Shown: piece after piece, positions 8,700 to 17,455 of the stretch
How positions within the stretch are numbered: position 1 is the first letter of the stretch
Layout: every line of letters begins with the position of its first letter
NCBI RefSeq assembly: GCF_004551525.1
Contig: NZ_SATR01000001.1
Span: 62,001-126,000 of the forward strand
Length of the DNA stretch: 64,000 nt
Direction of reading: 5' to 3'
Origin: Vibrio ouci
GTDB taxonomy: Bacteria > Pseudomonadota > Gammaproteobacteria > Enterobacterales > Vibrionaceae
The notes under the pieces: generated by a model
The model's input: only the letters and a program-made list of their open reading frames with translations
Told to the model about the DNA's origin: nothing
Databases searched by the model: none
Translations under genes and position numbers: made by a program

Positions 8700-9287
8700 C
8701 TATGCTTTTAGCCAACCATTATTGGTGGCTTCTTCAATAATTTGTTTCGCTTTATCCCACAGCGCCTCTGAACCAAACTGGATCTTTTGGTTGACGGTTA
8801 ACGCTTGCTCTCTGGTAATACCATGCTCCTGCCAGCTTTGGCCCTGATTATGGTAATTGAGCAACATAGGAATAATACGGTCGAGCGCTTTGGCAAACTT
8901 GGCATCAGCGCTGTTCGCCGATTCAAATTCAGTCCATAATTCGAACAGTTCTTCGCCCTGCTCTTGCGGTAACATGCCAAACAGACGCTGGGCAGCTTTG
9001 AGTTCTTTTTCTTCTTGCTCGGCTGATGCGGCCGTGTCATAAACGAAGAGATCACCAGCATCAATTTCAACCACATCGTGCAGAAGCAGCATTTTAACAA
9101 CTCGCGCAATATCTACCGGCTCATTGGCATGCTCTTCCATTAGAATTGCCATCAACGCCACGTGCCAGCTGTGCTCCGCACTGTTCTCTAGGCGTTTGTC
9201 TGCGCTTTTTACACGAGTACGTCGCAGCACAGACTTAAGACGATCCAACTCCATCAATAGAGCCAGTTGTTTCTCTAACCTTTCCAT
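8700..9287 (-). CDS. HD domain hydrolase (YfbR/HD_3-like)
   Basis: 195 residues. HD-domain metal ligands are seen as AEHSWHVALMA (His), LLHDVVEID (His-Asp) and a later Asp (AKALDRIIP), the pattern of HD_3 phosphohydrolases related to the 5'-deoxynucleotidase YfbR. Substrate is probably a nucleotide but not established. GGAAGG sits too close to the ATG at 9296 and nine bases before the ATG at 9287, so 9287 is preferred; that start is one base after the GNAT stop, giving tight coupling in the tyrR operon. Confidence 0.82.
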   Translation of the reverse strand: MERLEKQLALLMELDRLKSVLRRTRVKSADKRLENSAEHSWHVALMAILMEEHANEPVDIARVVKMLLLHDVVEIDAGDLFVYDTAASAEQEEKELKAAQRLFGMLPQEQGEELFELWTEFESANSADAKFAKALDRIIPMLLNYHNQGQSWQEHGITREQALTVNQKIQFGSEALWDKAKQIIEEATNNGWLKA

Positions 9288-9288
9288 C

Positions 9289-9867
9289 TTAGACATCCTT
9301 CCAATGTGGGTTCACTATCGACGTTAAGTTATGATCTTCCCACTGACCATCAATCAATAGGTACTTTTCAGCAAAGCCTTCTTTAACGAAACCCGCACGT
9401 TCTAACACCGATTCGCTACGCTTATTCCTAGGCATGTAACTGGCCATAATGCGGTGCATATTTTGGATTTTAAACATGTAGTTCACGGCCATTTTCACCG
9501 CGCGAGTCATCACACCGCGCCCCTGAGCACTATCGGCTAACGAGTAACCTAAGTTACAAGCGTGAAACGGAAAACGAGATACGTTGCTAAACGATACCGT
9601 ACCGAGCATTTCATTGGTTTCTTTATCTAAGATGATCAAGTAGTACCCAAGCCCCATTCGATGTAACTCATTGAGCTTGACCAAGCGCTGCGTCCAACCT
9701 GCTTCGGAATAAAATGCATCTTCGCGCTTTGGTTCCCAAGGCTTCAAATGCGCTCGATTTGCGATAAAGTAATCTGAGATTAACTTACCATCCGTCGGTT
9801 CAGCGGTACGGATAACAATGTCTTCATCTACTTCATAAGCTTGAGTTGGGGTACTGACTCTTTTCAT
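9289..9867 (-). CDS. GNAT N-acetyltransferase, RimJ/RimL-like
   Basis: 192 residues beginning MKRVSTPTQ. The GNAT fold is indicated by VIRTAEPTDGKLISDYF, LGYSLADSAQGRGVMTRAVKMAV (acetyl-CoA loop Q-x-x-G-x-G/A) and ASYMPRNKRSESVLERAGFVKEG, close to ribosomal-protein N-terminal acetyltransferases. Members acetylate N-termini or small molecules, so the target is open. The start lies one base after the tyrR stop; an in-frame ATG at 9894 would overlap tyrR. No strong Shine-Dalgarno is seen, consistent with coupled translation. Confidence 0.82.
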   Translation of the reverse strand: MKRVSTPTQAYEVDEDIVIRTAEPTDGKLISDYFIANRAHLKPWEPKREDAFYSEAGWTQRLVKLNELHRMGLGYYLIILDKETNEMLGTVSFSNVSRFPFHACNLGYSLADSAQGRGVMTRAVKMAVNYMFKIQNMHRIMASYMPRNKRSESVLERAGFVKEGFAEKYLLIDGQWEDHNLTSIVNPHWKDV

Positions 9868-9868
9868 A

Positions 9869-11413
9869 TTAGTTTTTGCGAATTCCATATTCACGAAGTT
9901 TGTTCGCCACAGAAGTGTGTGAAACGTTCAAGCGCTTAGCCAGTTTACGGCTGGATGGGAATGACTGATATAAGCGTCCAAGTACTTGAGACTCATACTC
10001 TTTCATTATTTCGTCTAGAGATCCGTCAAGGCTTAGTACAGGGCCATTGGCACTCTGCGTATCCAACTGCGGCAAGTGGAATAACTCGGCGGTCAACTCA
10101 TCACTTTCTAGTTCCGTTAATGCGCGTAGAACCATATTCTCTAATTGGCGCATATTTCCTGGCCATTGATAACTCACCAGTTGATCAACAAGGCTATCTG
10201 AAATTCTCGGTTTAGAGATACCAAGCTGAGATACATACTTGGCAATAAATAGCTCTAGTAATGGGGTGATATCATTTGAGCGCTCGCGCAAAGGCGGGAT
10301 CTGTAATGTCAGTACATTTAGGCGATAGAATAAGTCTTCACGGAAGGTGCCAGATTCAGCGAGGTCGGCAAGGTGATGACGCGTTGACGCGATAACACGT
10401 ACGTCAACATGTATCTCATCTTCTTCACCGACACGGCGAAAACGGCCATCTTGAAGCAAACGCAGCAACTTAATTTGTAAGTGCGGGCTCATTTCACCGA
10501 TCTCATCTAAGAAGACCGTACCACCATTAGCTTGCTCAAAAATACCTTTGTGGCCTTGCTCGTGGTTAAACGAACCAGGTGCATGACCAAATAATTCTGT
10601 TTCAGCGACATCATCAGGCATAGATGCGCAGCTTAAAACTAAAAATGGGTTCGCCGCACGATGAGAACGGCTGTGGCAAGCTCTCGCGAGCATCTCTTTG
10701 CCCGTCCCTGTCTCACCTTGAATCAACAAAGGTTGATCAAGCATGGAGAGCTTTTTCGCCTGACTAATTAACGCTTTATGTCGATTCGAGGCACCAACAA
10801 AGTGTTCAAAGCCTAAGTTGTTGTGCAATGGAAGCGAATCATCAAACAGCGGTTTTTCTTGCGTTGAACGAATGATCATTACCGTACTAGCAAGCACTGA
10901 CTCTTTGGCTTCGTTGGTGATATAAACCGGCATGATTTCCATCATGTAGTCTAAACCACGAATAACAATCTCTTCACGCTGACGAGTAATATTGCCTTCT
11001 GCCCATTTCGCAAAGTTGAAGCTCGGCAGTAGCGTGGTAATTTGATGGCCAATCATCTCACTCTCTTCACTGGCAAACAGTGAAAGCGCAGCATGGTTCG
11101 CCATATCAACGTGACCTTTTAGATCAATCGCTAAGACGGGTTCAGGGAGATTATTAAGAAGTGATATAAGCTCATTGTTGTGGCGCTCAATCGGCATGAA
11201 TTGGATCTTTCGAACATCCTTAACACCTGCAATACGGCGAATCTCAGCCATAAGCTCGCTAAAGGTATCAAAGTCGATATCCGGACAATTGAGGTAAATA
11301 ATCCCGGTGACATCGATTTCGATACCACGGAGATCAAGGTTCTTGGAAGCAAGAATATCGAGTAGTTCACGAGTCAGACCAAGTCTGTCCTCACAGAAAA
11401 CTTCTAAGCGCAC
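9869..11413 (-). CDS. tyrR: transcriptional regulator TyrR
   Basis: 514 residues, the length of E. coli TyrR. Order: ACT domain (about 1-72, MRLEVFCEDRLGLTRELL), PAS domain (about 78-190), AAA+ core with Walker A GETGTGKE and Walker B VFLDEIGE, and a C-terminal HTH (SSRKLAKRLNVSHTS). The GAFTGA loop that contacts sigma-54 in relatives is degenerate (GHAPGS), as in E. coli TyrR, so sigma-70 promoters are expected targets. It responds to tyrosine, phenylalanine and tryptophan and controls aromatic synthesis and transport. It follows ycjF and leads the GNAT/HD/DUF2947 genes. The permease at 25400 is a natural target although I found no clear TyrR box there. Confidence 0.96.
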   Translation of the reverse strand: MRLEVFCEDRLGLTRELLDILASKNLDLRGIEIDVTGIIYLNCPDIDFDTFSELMAEIRRIAGVKDVRKIQFMPIERHNNELISLLNNLPEPVLAIDLKGHVDMANHAALSLFASEESEMIGHQITTLLPSFNFAKWAEGNITRQREEIVIRGLDYMMEIMPVYITNEAKESVLASTVMIIRSTQEKPLFDDSLPLHNNLGFEHFVGASNRHKALISQAKKLSMLDQPLLIQGETGTGKEMLARACHSRSHRAANPFLVLSCASMPDDVAETELFGHAPGSFNHEQGHKGIFEQANGGTVFLDEIGEMSPHLQIKLLRLLQDGRFRRVGEEDEIHVDVRVIASTRHHLADLAESGTFREDLFYRLNVLTLQIPPLRERSNDITPLLELFIAKYVSQLGISKPRISDSLVDQLVSYQWPGNMRQLENMVLRALTELESDELTAELFHLPQLDTQSANGPVLSLDGSLDEIMKEYESQVLGRLYQSFPSSRKLAKRLNVSHTSVANKLREYGIRKN

Positions 11414-11513
11414 AGATGAGTTCCTAACTTAGGTGTCACGAAAAGTTGACAGTAGTTTCTCTTAAGCCTAGATCCTCGTCAAGCAAACTGATATTACCTG
11501 CTTCACATTCGCA

Positions 11514-12560
11514 CTATTTGATTGTTATTGCGGCGACTTTTTCAACAATTTGCTTTCTAATTGCCCCCAATTTTACTTGGCGGTCTTTATGCCAAGGAAT
11601 TGGGCGCAATAGAGCCATCGCTTTAATCCCCAGCCTTGCGGTTAGAATGCCGACACCTAGCCCCTGCCCTGCACGAGCTGACACTTTGCCAGCAAGGTCC
11701 ATCGACATCAGATCCATACTCGCATCAATGGCAAGTTCACTCGCTCCTGCAGCGGCCATGTTGATTAGCGTTGCTTTAAATAATTTTAGTCGTGACCAAT
11801 ACCCTAACTCAACGCCATAGATCTCGGCCAAACTATCAATCATTTTGAAGTTACGCCACGCAACCAGCAGCATATCTGCAACAGCTAATGGGCTAATCGC
11901 CACAAGGGCTGCCGACTCAGTTGCGTGCTGAGATACGACTTTTGTTGCTGCTTTATCTTGCTCCGACACCACCATTGCATCGTACATATCCAATACTTCG
12001 GCATCACTATGAGAAGCGTTAATGCTGTTTTTCCAACGGTCGTAACTTGGTGACTCAGGTTTGATCCCAGACTCACGCGCAATCGACTCACAGAACGTTT
12101 TGCCTTTGCCGACACTGTCGGATTGGATTAACGCTTCGCTTTGCTCTTGGACACTAAAGTGGTTGCGAAGCCTGCGCAGTTTAAACAGTTCTTTACCTAT
12201 CGCACCTATCCCAAGTAGTGAGATTGTCGCGATGAAGCCTGCCCAACCCAGTGCTAGCCAATCGGAGGTTTGCACTGCTGTCACGACACTATCAATCGCT
12301 TGCCAGCCGACTAATCCGGAAAATGCGGTAAGTAGGCCAGTCACCATCCATTTGGAACCAGAACGAGGACGAATCACTTGGCTTAAGCGCGCCTCCTCTG
12401 CCAAGTCCTCATCACAGTTCACCTCCGCAGGGACGAACTTATCCTGCTGCTCAAACTGCATTTGCGCGGTGATCTCAACGTTGTGCTCATCACGCGGCTG
12501 TTCAAATGACTCTTCAAACACCTGTTTCTGCTTTAATGTCGTTTGTTCTGGTTCGGTCAT
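11514..12560 (-). CDS. ycjF: YcjF family inner-membrane protein (TIGR01620/DUF697)
   Basis: 348 residues. A charged cytoplasmic N-terminus (about 1-70) leads to two hydrophobic segments ([18 protein letters not shown] and [18 protein letters not shown]) and a DUF697-type C-terminal region. YcjF accompanies the YcjX ATPase in the phage-shock-associated locus of enterobacteria; its role in envelope stress is not fully defined. Start overlaps the ycjX stop by four bases (ATGA type), so the two are co-translated. tyrR begins about 100 bases downstream. Confidence 0.92.
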   Translation of the reverse strand: MTEPEQTTLKQKQVFEESFEQPRDEHNVEITAQMQFEQQDKFVPAEVNCDEDLAEEARLSQVIRPRSGSKWMVTGLLTAFSGLVGWQAIDSVVTAVQTSDWLALGWAGFIATISLLGIGAIGKELFKLRRLRNHFSVQEQSEALIQSDSVGKGKTFCESIARESGIKPESPSYDRWKNSINASHSDAEVLDMYDAMVVSEQDKAATKVVSQHATESAALVAISPLAVADMLLVAWRNFKMIDSLAEIYGVELGYWSRLKLFKATLINMAAAGASELAIDASMDLMSMDLAGKVSARAGQGLGVGILTARLGIKAMALLRPIPWHKDRQVKLGAIRKQIVEKVAAITIK

Positions 12561-13933
12561 TTCAGCTTGTCTCCAATCAAAAACTCTAAGGCTTTATCCA
12601 TACGGATATGCGGTAACGGCTCATCTGAAGAGGCTTTTCTTGGCCTAAATGCGGTAAATTCAAATCCCTGCTGTTGCCAATACGCTTGCTCAGGAAGCTT
12701 CTTCGGCACTTCCCCTGGGAATACGGTTAGCACCTGCTCATCAATGGTTGTGCCTTGCAATGCCGGGTAAGCTTGCTCGCCTTTATTGATAAAGCCCGCT
12801 TGGGTTGCCTGAATTGACGCCATTGTCATGCAGCTCATTTCAATATTTTCATACGAAGCACTTTGCCATGCCGGATGAACCATTTGTTGCAGCAGAGAGA
12901 CCAAGTTTGGGTGCTGCTCTGGCGTAACGTGATCCGCTTTCGTTGCAGCAAACAATATTTTGTCTATTCTTGGCGCAAATAGGCGCTTGAGTAAGTTGCT
13001 GCGGCCATAACGAAAGCTATGCATGATTTGCTCTAGTGCGTGGCGCATATCTTGAAACGATTCATAACCTGCATTTAGTGGTTGTAGACAGTCCACCAGC
13101 ACAATCTGACGATCAAAGGTTGAAAAGTGGTGTTTATAGAAGGCTTTCACCACCTTCTGCTGATACTCATGATAGCGAGCTTTTAGCATGGCTAAGTTCG
13201 AACCCTTGCTGGCTTTAGTGCTGTCATCTACACGACAAGGGAAAAACTGCAGAACTGGCGCGCCTTCCAATTCGCCCGGCAAGACAAATCGCCCCGGCTG
13301 AACCCAGTGCAAGCCTTCACGCTTACACGCATAAAGAAATTCCGTATAGCTTTGCGCTACGTCAGCAACCACTTTTTCATTCAATGGCTGTGAAACATCT
13401 AGCTCTTCCAGCTTCTCTAACCATGTCTGAGCAAGTTCTTTTCGCTTTCCGGTTAACGCATCAAACTGGCTTTGTGACCATTGCTCAAAGTCCATATTCA
13501 ATAGCGGTAAATCCAGCAGCCACTCGCCGGGATAATCGATGATGTCGATATGCAGTGTCGAGGTGCTGCCAAACAATTTTTTGGTCTTTTTCTTCGGTTT
13601 ATATTTGAGCGCAAGACGTATTTCACTCACATCTCTTGTCGGCTCTGGCCATATAGGTGGATTGGAATGCACATGCTCCATTGCATCATCATAAGCAAAG
13701 CAAGGCACCATCATATTAGTTTGCGGTTCTCTTTTTGCCCCGACCAATCGCTTATCTCGCGATGCCGCAAATAGCGGCAAGCTATCATGAGTAGAAGTAT
13801 GAAGTAATTGATTCACTAAGGAGCTAATAAACGCCGTCTTACCGGCTCTAGAAAGGCCAGTAACAGCAATACGTACGTGGGAGTCCATACTACGGCTGAT
13901 TAAATCATTCACTTCTTGAGTAATTTGCTTCAT
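12557..13933 (-). CDS. ycjX: YcjX family P-loop NTPase
   Basis: 458 residues. Walker A is seen as [11 protein letters not shown] at about residue 26, a [11 protein letters not shown] switch-like segment follows, and ATKADHV resembles the specificity motif of GTPases. The DUF463 family is a stress-linked NTPase paired with YcjF, placed in or beside psp loci. Here the psp genes are not adjacent: a small membrane-protein gene and fumarase precede it. First gene of the ycjX-ycjF-tyrR block, with an AGAGAT ribosome site. Confidence 0.93.
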   Translation of the reverse strand: MKQITQEVNDLISRSMDSHVRIAVTGLSRAGKTAFISSLVNQLLHTSTHDSLPLFAASRDKRLVGAKREPQTNMMVPCFAYDDAMEHVHSNPPIWPEPTRDVSEIRLALKYKPKKKTKKLFGSTSTLHIDIIDYPGEWLLDLPLLNMDFEQWSQSQFDALTGKRKELAQTWLEKLEELDVSQPLNEKVVADVAQSYTEFLYACKREGLHWVQPGRFVLPGELEGAPVLQFFPCRVDDSTKASKGSNLAMLKARYHEYQQKVVKAFYKHHFSTFDRQIVLVDCLQPLNAGYESFQDMRHALEQIMHSFRYGRSNLLKRLFAPRIDKILFAATKADHVTPEQHPNLVSLLQQMVHPAWQSASYENIEMSCMTMASIQATQAGFINKGEQAYPALQGTTIDEQVLTVFPGEVPKKLPEQAYWQQQGFEFTAFRPRKASSDEPLPHIRMDKALEFLIGDKLK

Positions 13934-13997
13934 TCACGATCTCTTAAAATTCAGTTCGATACTAGCTTAACGAATCTAATATTAATCTTATATGAAC

Positions 13998-14026
13998 AAA
14001 AAAGCCTCCGATAAATCAGAGGCTTC
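13998..14026 (-). terminator. terminator after the 61-residue membrane-protein gene
   Basis: AGCCTC / GAGGCT stem followed by TTTTTTG on the minus strand, 25 bases past the stop at 14051. It separates that gene from ycjX. Confidence 0.85.
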
Positions 14027-14050
14027 GTAAGAACTTATAAAGATTATTAG

Positions 14051-14236
14051 TTAATCTTCTTCTATCAATTTATAAATCACAAACAGTGCGATTTCTAACA
14101 AACCAAACAGCACACACGTAATCGTTACGTATTTTTCATCAAAGATACTGATGCCGTGAAGAATCAAGTCATAACCGACGAAGGCACCAATAACAACCGC
14201 AATAATCAGCTGTAGGATTTGAATAAAACGAGGCAT
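14051..14236 (-). CDS. small inner-membrane protein, two predicted membrane helices
   Basis: 61 residues starting at ATG 14236 behind AGGAG. Two hydrophobic segments cover about residues 5-24 and 35-56, joined by an FDEKYV loop, and the C-terminus ends in acidic EED. It has its own terminator and lies between the fumarase and ycjX terminator regions. I do not recognise a family. Position next to ycjX/ycjF might suggest an envelope-stress link but nothing in the sequence shows it. Confidence 0.75.
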   Translation of the reverse strand: MPRFIQILQLIIAVVIGAFVGYDLILHGISIFDEKYVTITCVLFGLLEIALFVIYKLIEED

Positions 14237-14281
14237 TTGAGCTCCTGACGTATAGTTTTACAATTATTCGAGTATATAGAC

Positions 14282-14309
14282 AAAAGGTGCAGTTTTACCC
14301 GCACCTTTG
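14282..14309 (-). terminator. terminator after the fumarase gene
   Basis: Stem AAAGGTGC / GCACCTTT with a ten-base loop and TTTTGTCT tail on the minus strand, 40 bases past the stop. Confidence 0.85.
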
Positions 14310-14348
14310 TCAAATTTTTGCTAACTAAATCAGCACTTTCTCACAATC

Positions 14349-15872
14349 TTATGCTTGAGATTCCATCTCTTGGATTTTCACTTTCCAAGTGTCCGGACCA
14401 ATCTGGTGAGCGTTAGCGCCTTCTGAATCTACCGCGACTGTCACAGGCATATCTTCTACTTCAAACTCGTAGATCGCTTCCATGCCTAGATCTTCAAACG
14501 CGACAACACGTGCTTTCTTAATTGCTTTAGCAACTAGGTAAGCCGCACCGCCCACCGCCATTAAGTAAACCGCTTTGTGCTTTTTAATTGACTCAACCGT
14601 TGCAGGGCCGCGCTCCGCTTTACCAATCATGCCCATGATGCCGGTTTCTTCTAGCATCATGTCGGTAAACTTATCCATACGAGTCGACGTCGTTGGGCCA
14701 GCAGGACCTACCGCCTCGTCGCCTACTGCATCGACTGGGCCTACGTAGTAGATAAACTTGCCTTTGAAGTCGACCCCTTTAGGAAGACCTTCACCATTTT
14801 GCAGCATAGTTTGAATACGTTTATGCGCAGCATCACGACCCGTTAGGATCTTGCCCGATAGCAGAACCGTTTCACCGGTCTTCCACTGTTCAACATCAGC
14901 CTGAGTCACTTCATCAAGATTAACACGGCGTGTGTTCGCACCTGCTTCCCAAGTGATATCTGGCCACTCTTCAAGTTTAGGTGGCGTTAAGTCTGCAGGA
15001 CCAGTGCCATCAAGCGTGAAGTGTACGTGGCGCGTTGCCGCACAGTTAGGGATCAAACACACTGGTTTAGAAGCCGCATGCGTTGGCGCCGTTTTGATCT
15101 TCACATCAACAACGGTTGTTAGACCGCCTAGACCTTGCGCACCGATACCCAATTTGTTCACGCGATTGAAGATATCTAAACGAAGCTCTTCTTCAGCATT
15201 TTCAGGGCCACGATCGATAAGCTCTTGAATATCGATGTGTTCCATTAAAGATTCTTTCGCCAGTACCGCTGCTTTTTCTGCTGTACCGCCAATACCTATA
15301 CCTAGCATGCCCGGTGGACACCAACCTGCGCCCATCGTAGGTAAGGTTTTCTCTACCCACTCAGCGACGTCATCAGATGGGTTTAGCATCACCATTTTAG
15401 TCTTGTTCTCACTACCGCCGCCTTTGGCTGCGATTTGAATTTCAACTTTATCACCCGGTACCATATTAATGTGGACAACCGCTGGTGTGTTGTCTTTAGT
15501 ATTAATACGTTTACCAGCAGGATCCATTAGAACTGAAGCGCGAAGAGGGTTATCTGGGTTGGTGTACGCTTGACGAACACCTTCATCAACCATCTGCTGA
15601 ACAGTGAGATCCGTCGAGTCCCATTTAACAGCCATGCCGACGTTAACAAAACAAGTTACGATCCCCGTATCTTGACAGATCGGACGATGCCCTTCTGCTG
15701 ACATACGCGAGTTAATTAGGATTTGAGCGATCGCATCTTTTGCTGCTTGGCTCTCTTCACGGTGATAGGCTTTTTCTAGGGCTTGAACAAAGTCTAATGG
15801 GTGATAATACGAAATGTATTGAAGCGCATCAGCAACACTGCTGATCACATCCTGCTGGCGAATTACGGTCAT
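14349..15872 (-). CDS. class I fumarate hydratase (iron-sulfur)
   Basis: Interconverts fumarate and malate in the TCA cycle. 507 residues from the ATG at 15872, which has AACGAGG eight bases upstream; the longer open frame to 15947 has no comparable site. Cysteines for the [4Fe-4S] cluster are seen in RPICQDTGIVTC and LIPNCAATRHV, with GAGWCPPGMLGIG between. Both halves of the FumA/TtdAB family are present in one chain: the alpha part first, then the beta part from about TPPKLEEWPDITW, with GPTTSTRMD. Single-gene unit with its own terminator and divergent from pabB. fumA or fumB naming cannot be decided from sequence. Confidence 0.94.
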   Translation of the reverse strand: MTVIRQQDVISSVADALQYISYYHPLDFVQALEKAYHREESQAAKDAIAQILINSRMSAEGHRPICQDTGIVTCFVNVGMAVKWDSTDLTVQQMVDEGVRQAYTNPDNPLRASVLMDPAGKRINTKDNTPAVVHINMVPGDKVEIQIAAKGGGSENKTKMVMLNPSDDVAEWVEKTLPTMGAGWCPPGMLGIGIGGTAEKAAVLAKESLMEHIDIQELIDRGPENAEEELRLDIFNRVNKLGIGAQGLGGLTTVVDVKIKTAPTHAASKPVCLIPNCAATRHVHFTLDGTGPADLTPPKLEEWPDITWEAGANTRRVNLDEVTQADVEQWKTGETVLLSGKILTGRDAAHKRIQTMLQNGEGLPKGVDFKGKFIYYVGPVDAVGDEAVGPAGPTTSTRMDKFTDMMLEETGIMGMIGKAERGPATVESIKKHKAVYLMAVGGAAYLVAKAIKKARVVAFEDLGMEAIYEFEVEDMPVTVAVDSEGANAHQIGPDTWKVKIQEMESQA

Positions 15873-16041
15873 TGCATGCCTCGTTATATTTATGCTTCCT
15901 TTTGCTGCCGTACACAAACGTTTGCTTATCGATTGTAATAATTGCAAAACACTGATGTAGCGGCCTTTGATACCAATATGATACTCTTGCTTTCCTCAAC
16001 ACGCCACGTAATCAACGATCTCTTTGTCACAAATTAAACAA

Positions 16042-17409
16042 ATGAATAACATCACGCCAAATTGCTTAGAAATCAAACCGATCAGCTATCAGTCGGACCT
16101 TGCGGTTCAACACTTCGCTAACATTGAATCCCTACCTTGGGCGATGTTGCTGCGCTCCCCTTCTCAGAGTCATATCGACAGTCGATTTGATATCTTAGTC
16201 GCTAAGCCGATCGCAACGATTACAACTGATGGCGCGATAAGCCTAGTCACGATTCAAGACCAAACAACGACCTCGCAAGAAAACCCGTTCGACATTATCA
16301 AACAGGTTCAAAGCGATTGTTTGCCTCATCTCGATTACGACGGAGAACTACCGTTTATTGGCGGCGCCTTGGGGTGTTTCTCTTATGATTTAGGTCGACG
16401 AGTTGAACGAATGCCTGAACTGGCAGAACGTGACTTAACTACGCCAGATATGATGGTAGGAATCTACAACTGGGCGTTGGTTGTCGATCATCAACAACAA
16501 TCTGCCTTCATCGTAGGCGAAGGCGTTGAACAACAATGGACATGGCTAACCAGTCAACAATCTGAGCAAGTCAGTGAATTCAAGCTATCCAGTGACTGGC
16601 AGTCAAACATGACTAAGCAAAGTTACAGTGACAAGTTTGCTCAGGTTCAAAAATATCTGCGTAGTGGCGACTGTTATCAAATCAACCTCGCGCAACGCTT
16701 TAAAGCGCAATACCAAGGCAGTGAATGGCAAGCGTATCAGAAACTTGAACAGGTCAATCAAGGCCCTTTTTCTGCCTTTATCCGTACTGATAAAGGCGCT
16801 GTGCTGAGTGTTTCTCCTGAGCGCTTCCTACAAGTGAAGGATAAGCAAATAGAGACTAAGCCGATTAAGGGAACACGCCCTCGTAGCGAAGACCCAGCGA
16901 CTGATCAAGAAGCGGCTCGCGACTTAGCCAATGCCGAAAAAGATCAAGCTGAAAACCTGATGATCGTCGATTTACTGCGTAACGATGTTGGACGAGTAGC
17001 CAAACCCGGTAGCGTGCACGTACCCAAGCTGTTTGATATTGAAAGCTTCCCTGCCGTTCACCACCTGGTGAGCACCATTAGGGCAGAACTTGATAAGGGC
17101 TATTCGCCTGCCGATTTACTGCGCGCTTCTTTCCCTGGTGGCTCAATTACTGGCGCGCCTAAGATTAGAGCCATGGAAATCATTGAAGAGTTAGAGCCAC
17201 ATCGCCGCAACATGTACTGTGGCAGTATTGGCTACATCAGTCGCCACGGCAGAATGGACACCAGCATCACCATTCGAACACTGGTGGCTGAACAAGAGAA
17301 TATGCATGTTTGGGCGGGCGGAGGCTTGGTCGCAGACAGTCAGTGTGATGCCGAGTATCAAGAGACTCTCGATAAGCTAAGTCGAATTTTACCAGTGTTG
17401 CGTGACTAA
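16042..17409 (+). CDS. pabB: aminodeoxychorismate synthase component I
   Basis: Converts chorismate with ammonia from PabA to 4-amino-4-deoxychorismate for folate. About 455 residues. Signature segments of chorismate-using enzymes: GDCYQINLAQRF, PIKGTRPRSEDP, LMIVDLLRNDVGR, SFPGGSITGAPKIRAMEIIEELEP. The PIKG motif with Lys is the form typical of PabB; TrpE has PIAG. ATG 16042 is chosen over an in-frame TTG at 16024; neither has a good Shine-Dalgarno, so the start is unsure. Convergent with hnoK. Confidence 0.94.
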   Translation: MNNITPNCLEIKPISYQSDLAVQHFANIESLPWAMLLRSPSQSHIDSRFDILVAKPIATITTDGAISLVTIQDQTTTSQENPFDIIKQVQSDCLPHLDYDGELPFIGGALGCFSYDLGRRVERMPELAERDLTTPDMMVGIYNWALVVDHQQQSAFIVGEGVEQQWTWLTSQQSEQVSEFKLSSDWQSNMTKQSYSDKFAQVQKYLRSGDCYQINLAQRFKAQYQGSEWQAYQKLEQVNQGPFSAFIRTDKGAVLSVSPERFLQVKDKQIETKPIKGTRPRSEDPATDQEAARDLANAEKDQAENLMIVDLLRNDVGRVAKPGSVHVPKLFDIESFPAVHHLVSTIRAELDKGYSPADLLRASFPGGSITGAPKIRAMEIIEELEPHRRNMYCGSIGYISRHGRMDTSITIRTLVAEQENMHVWAGGGLVADSQCDAEYQETLDKLSRILPVLRD

Positions 17410-17421
17410 AGGATATGAAGA

Positions 17422-17455
17422 TGGGCTTGGTAGTCGAATATCAAGCCCACTTTTC
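17422..17455 (+). terminator. terminator after pabB, overlapping the hnoK 3' end
   Basis: Eight-base stem TGGGCTTG / CAAGCCCA (17422-17429, 17442-17449) followed by CTTTTCT. Its right arm overlaps the last codons and stop of hnoK on the other strand, so the sequence serves two functions. Confidence 0.7.

Noticed and set aside
12061..12648. 195-codon plus-strand frame across ycjF
   Set aside because: Antisense shadow of ycjF/ycjX, with Ser-rich and Cys-rich composition typical of opposite-strand frames and no ribosome site.
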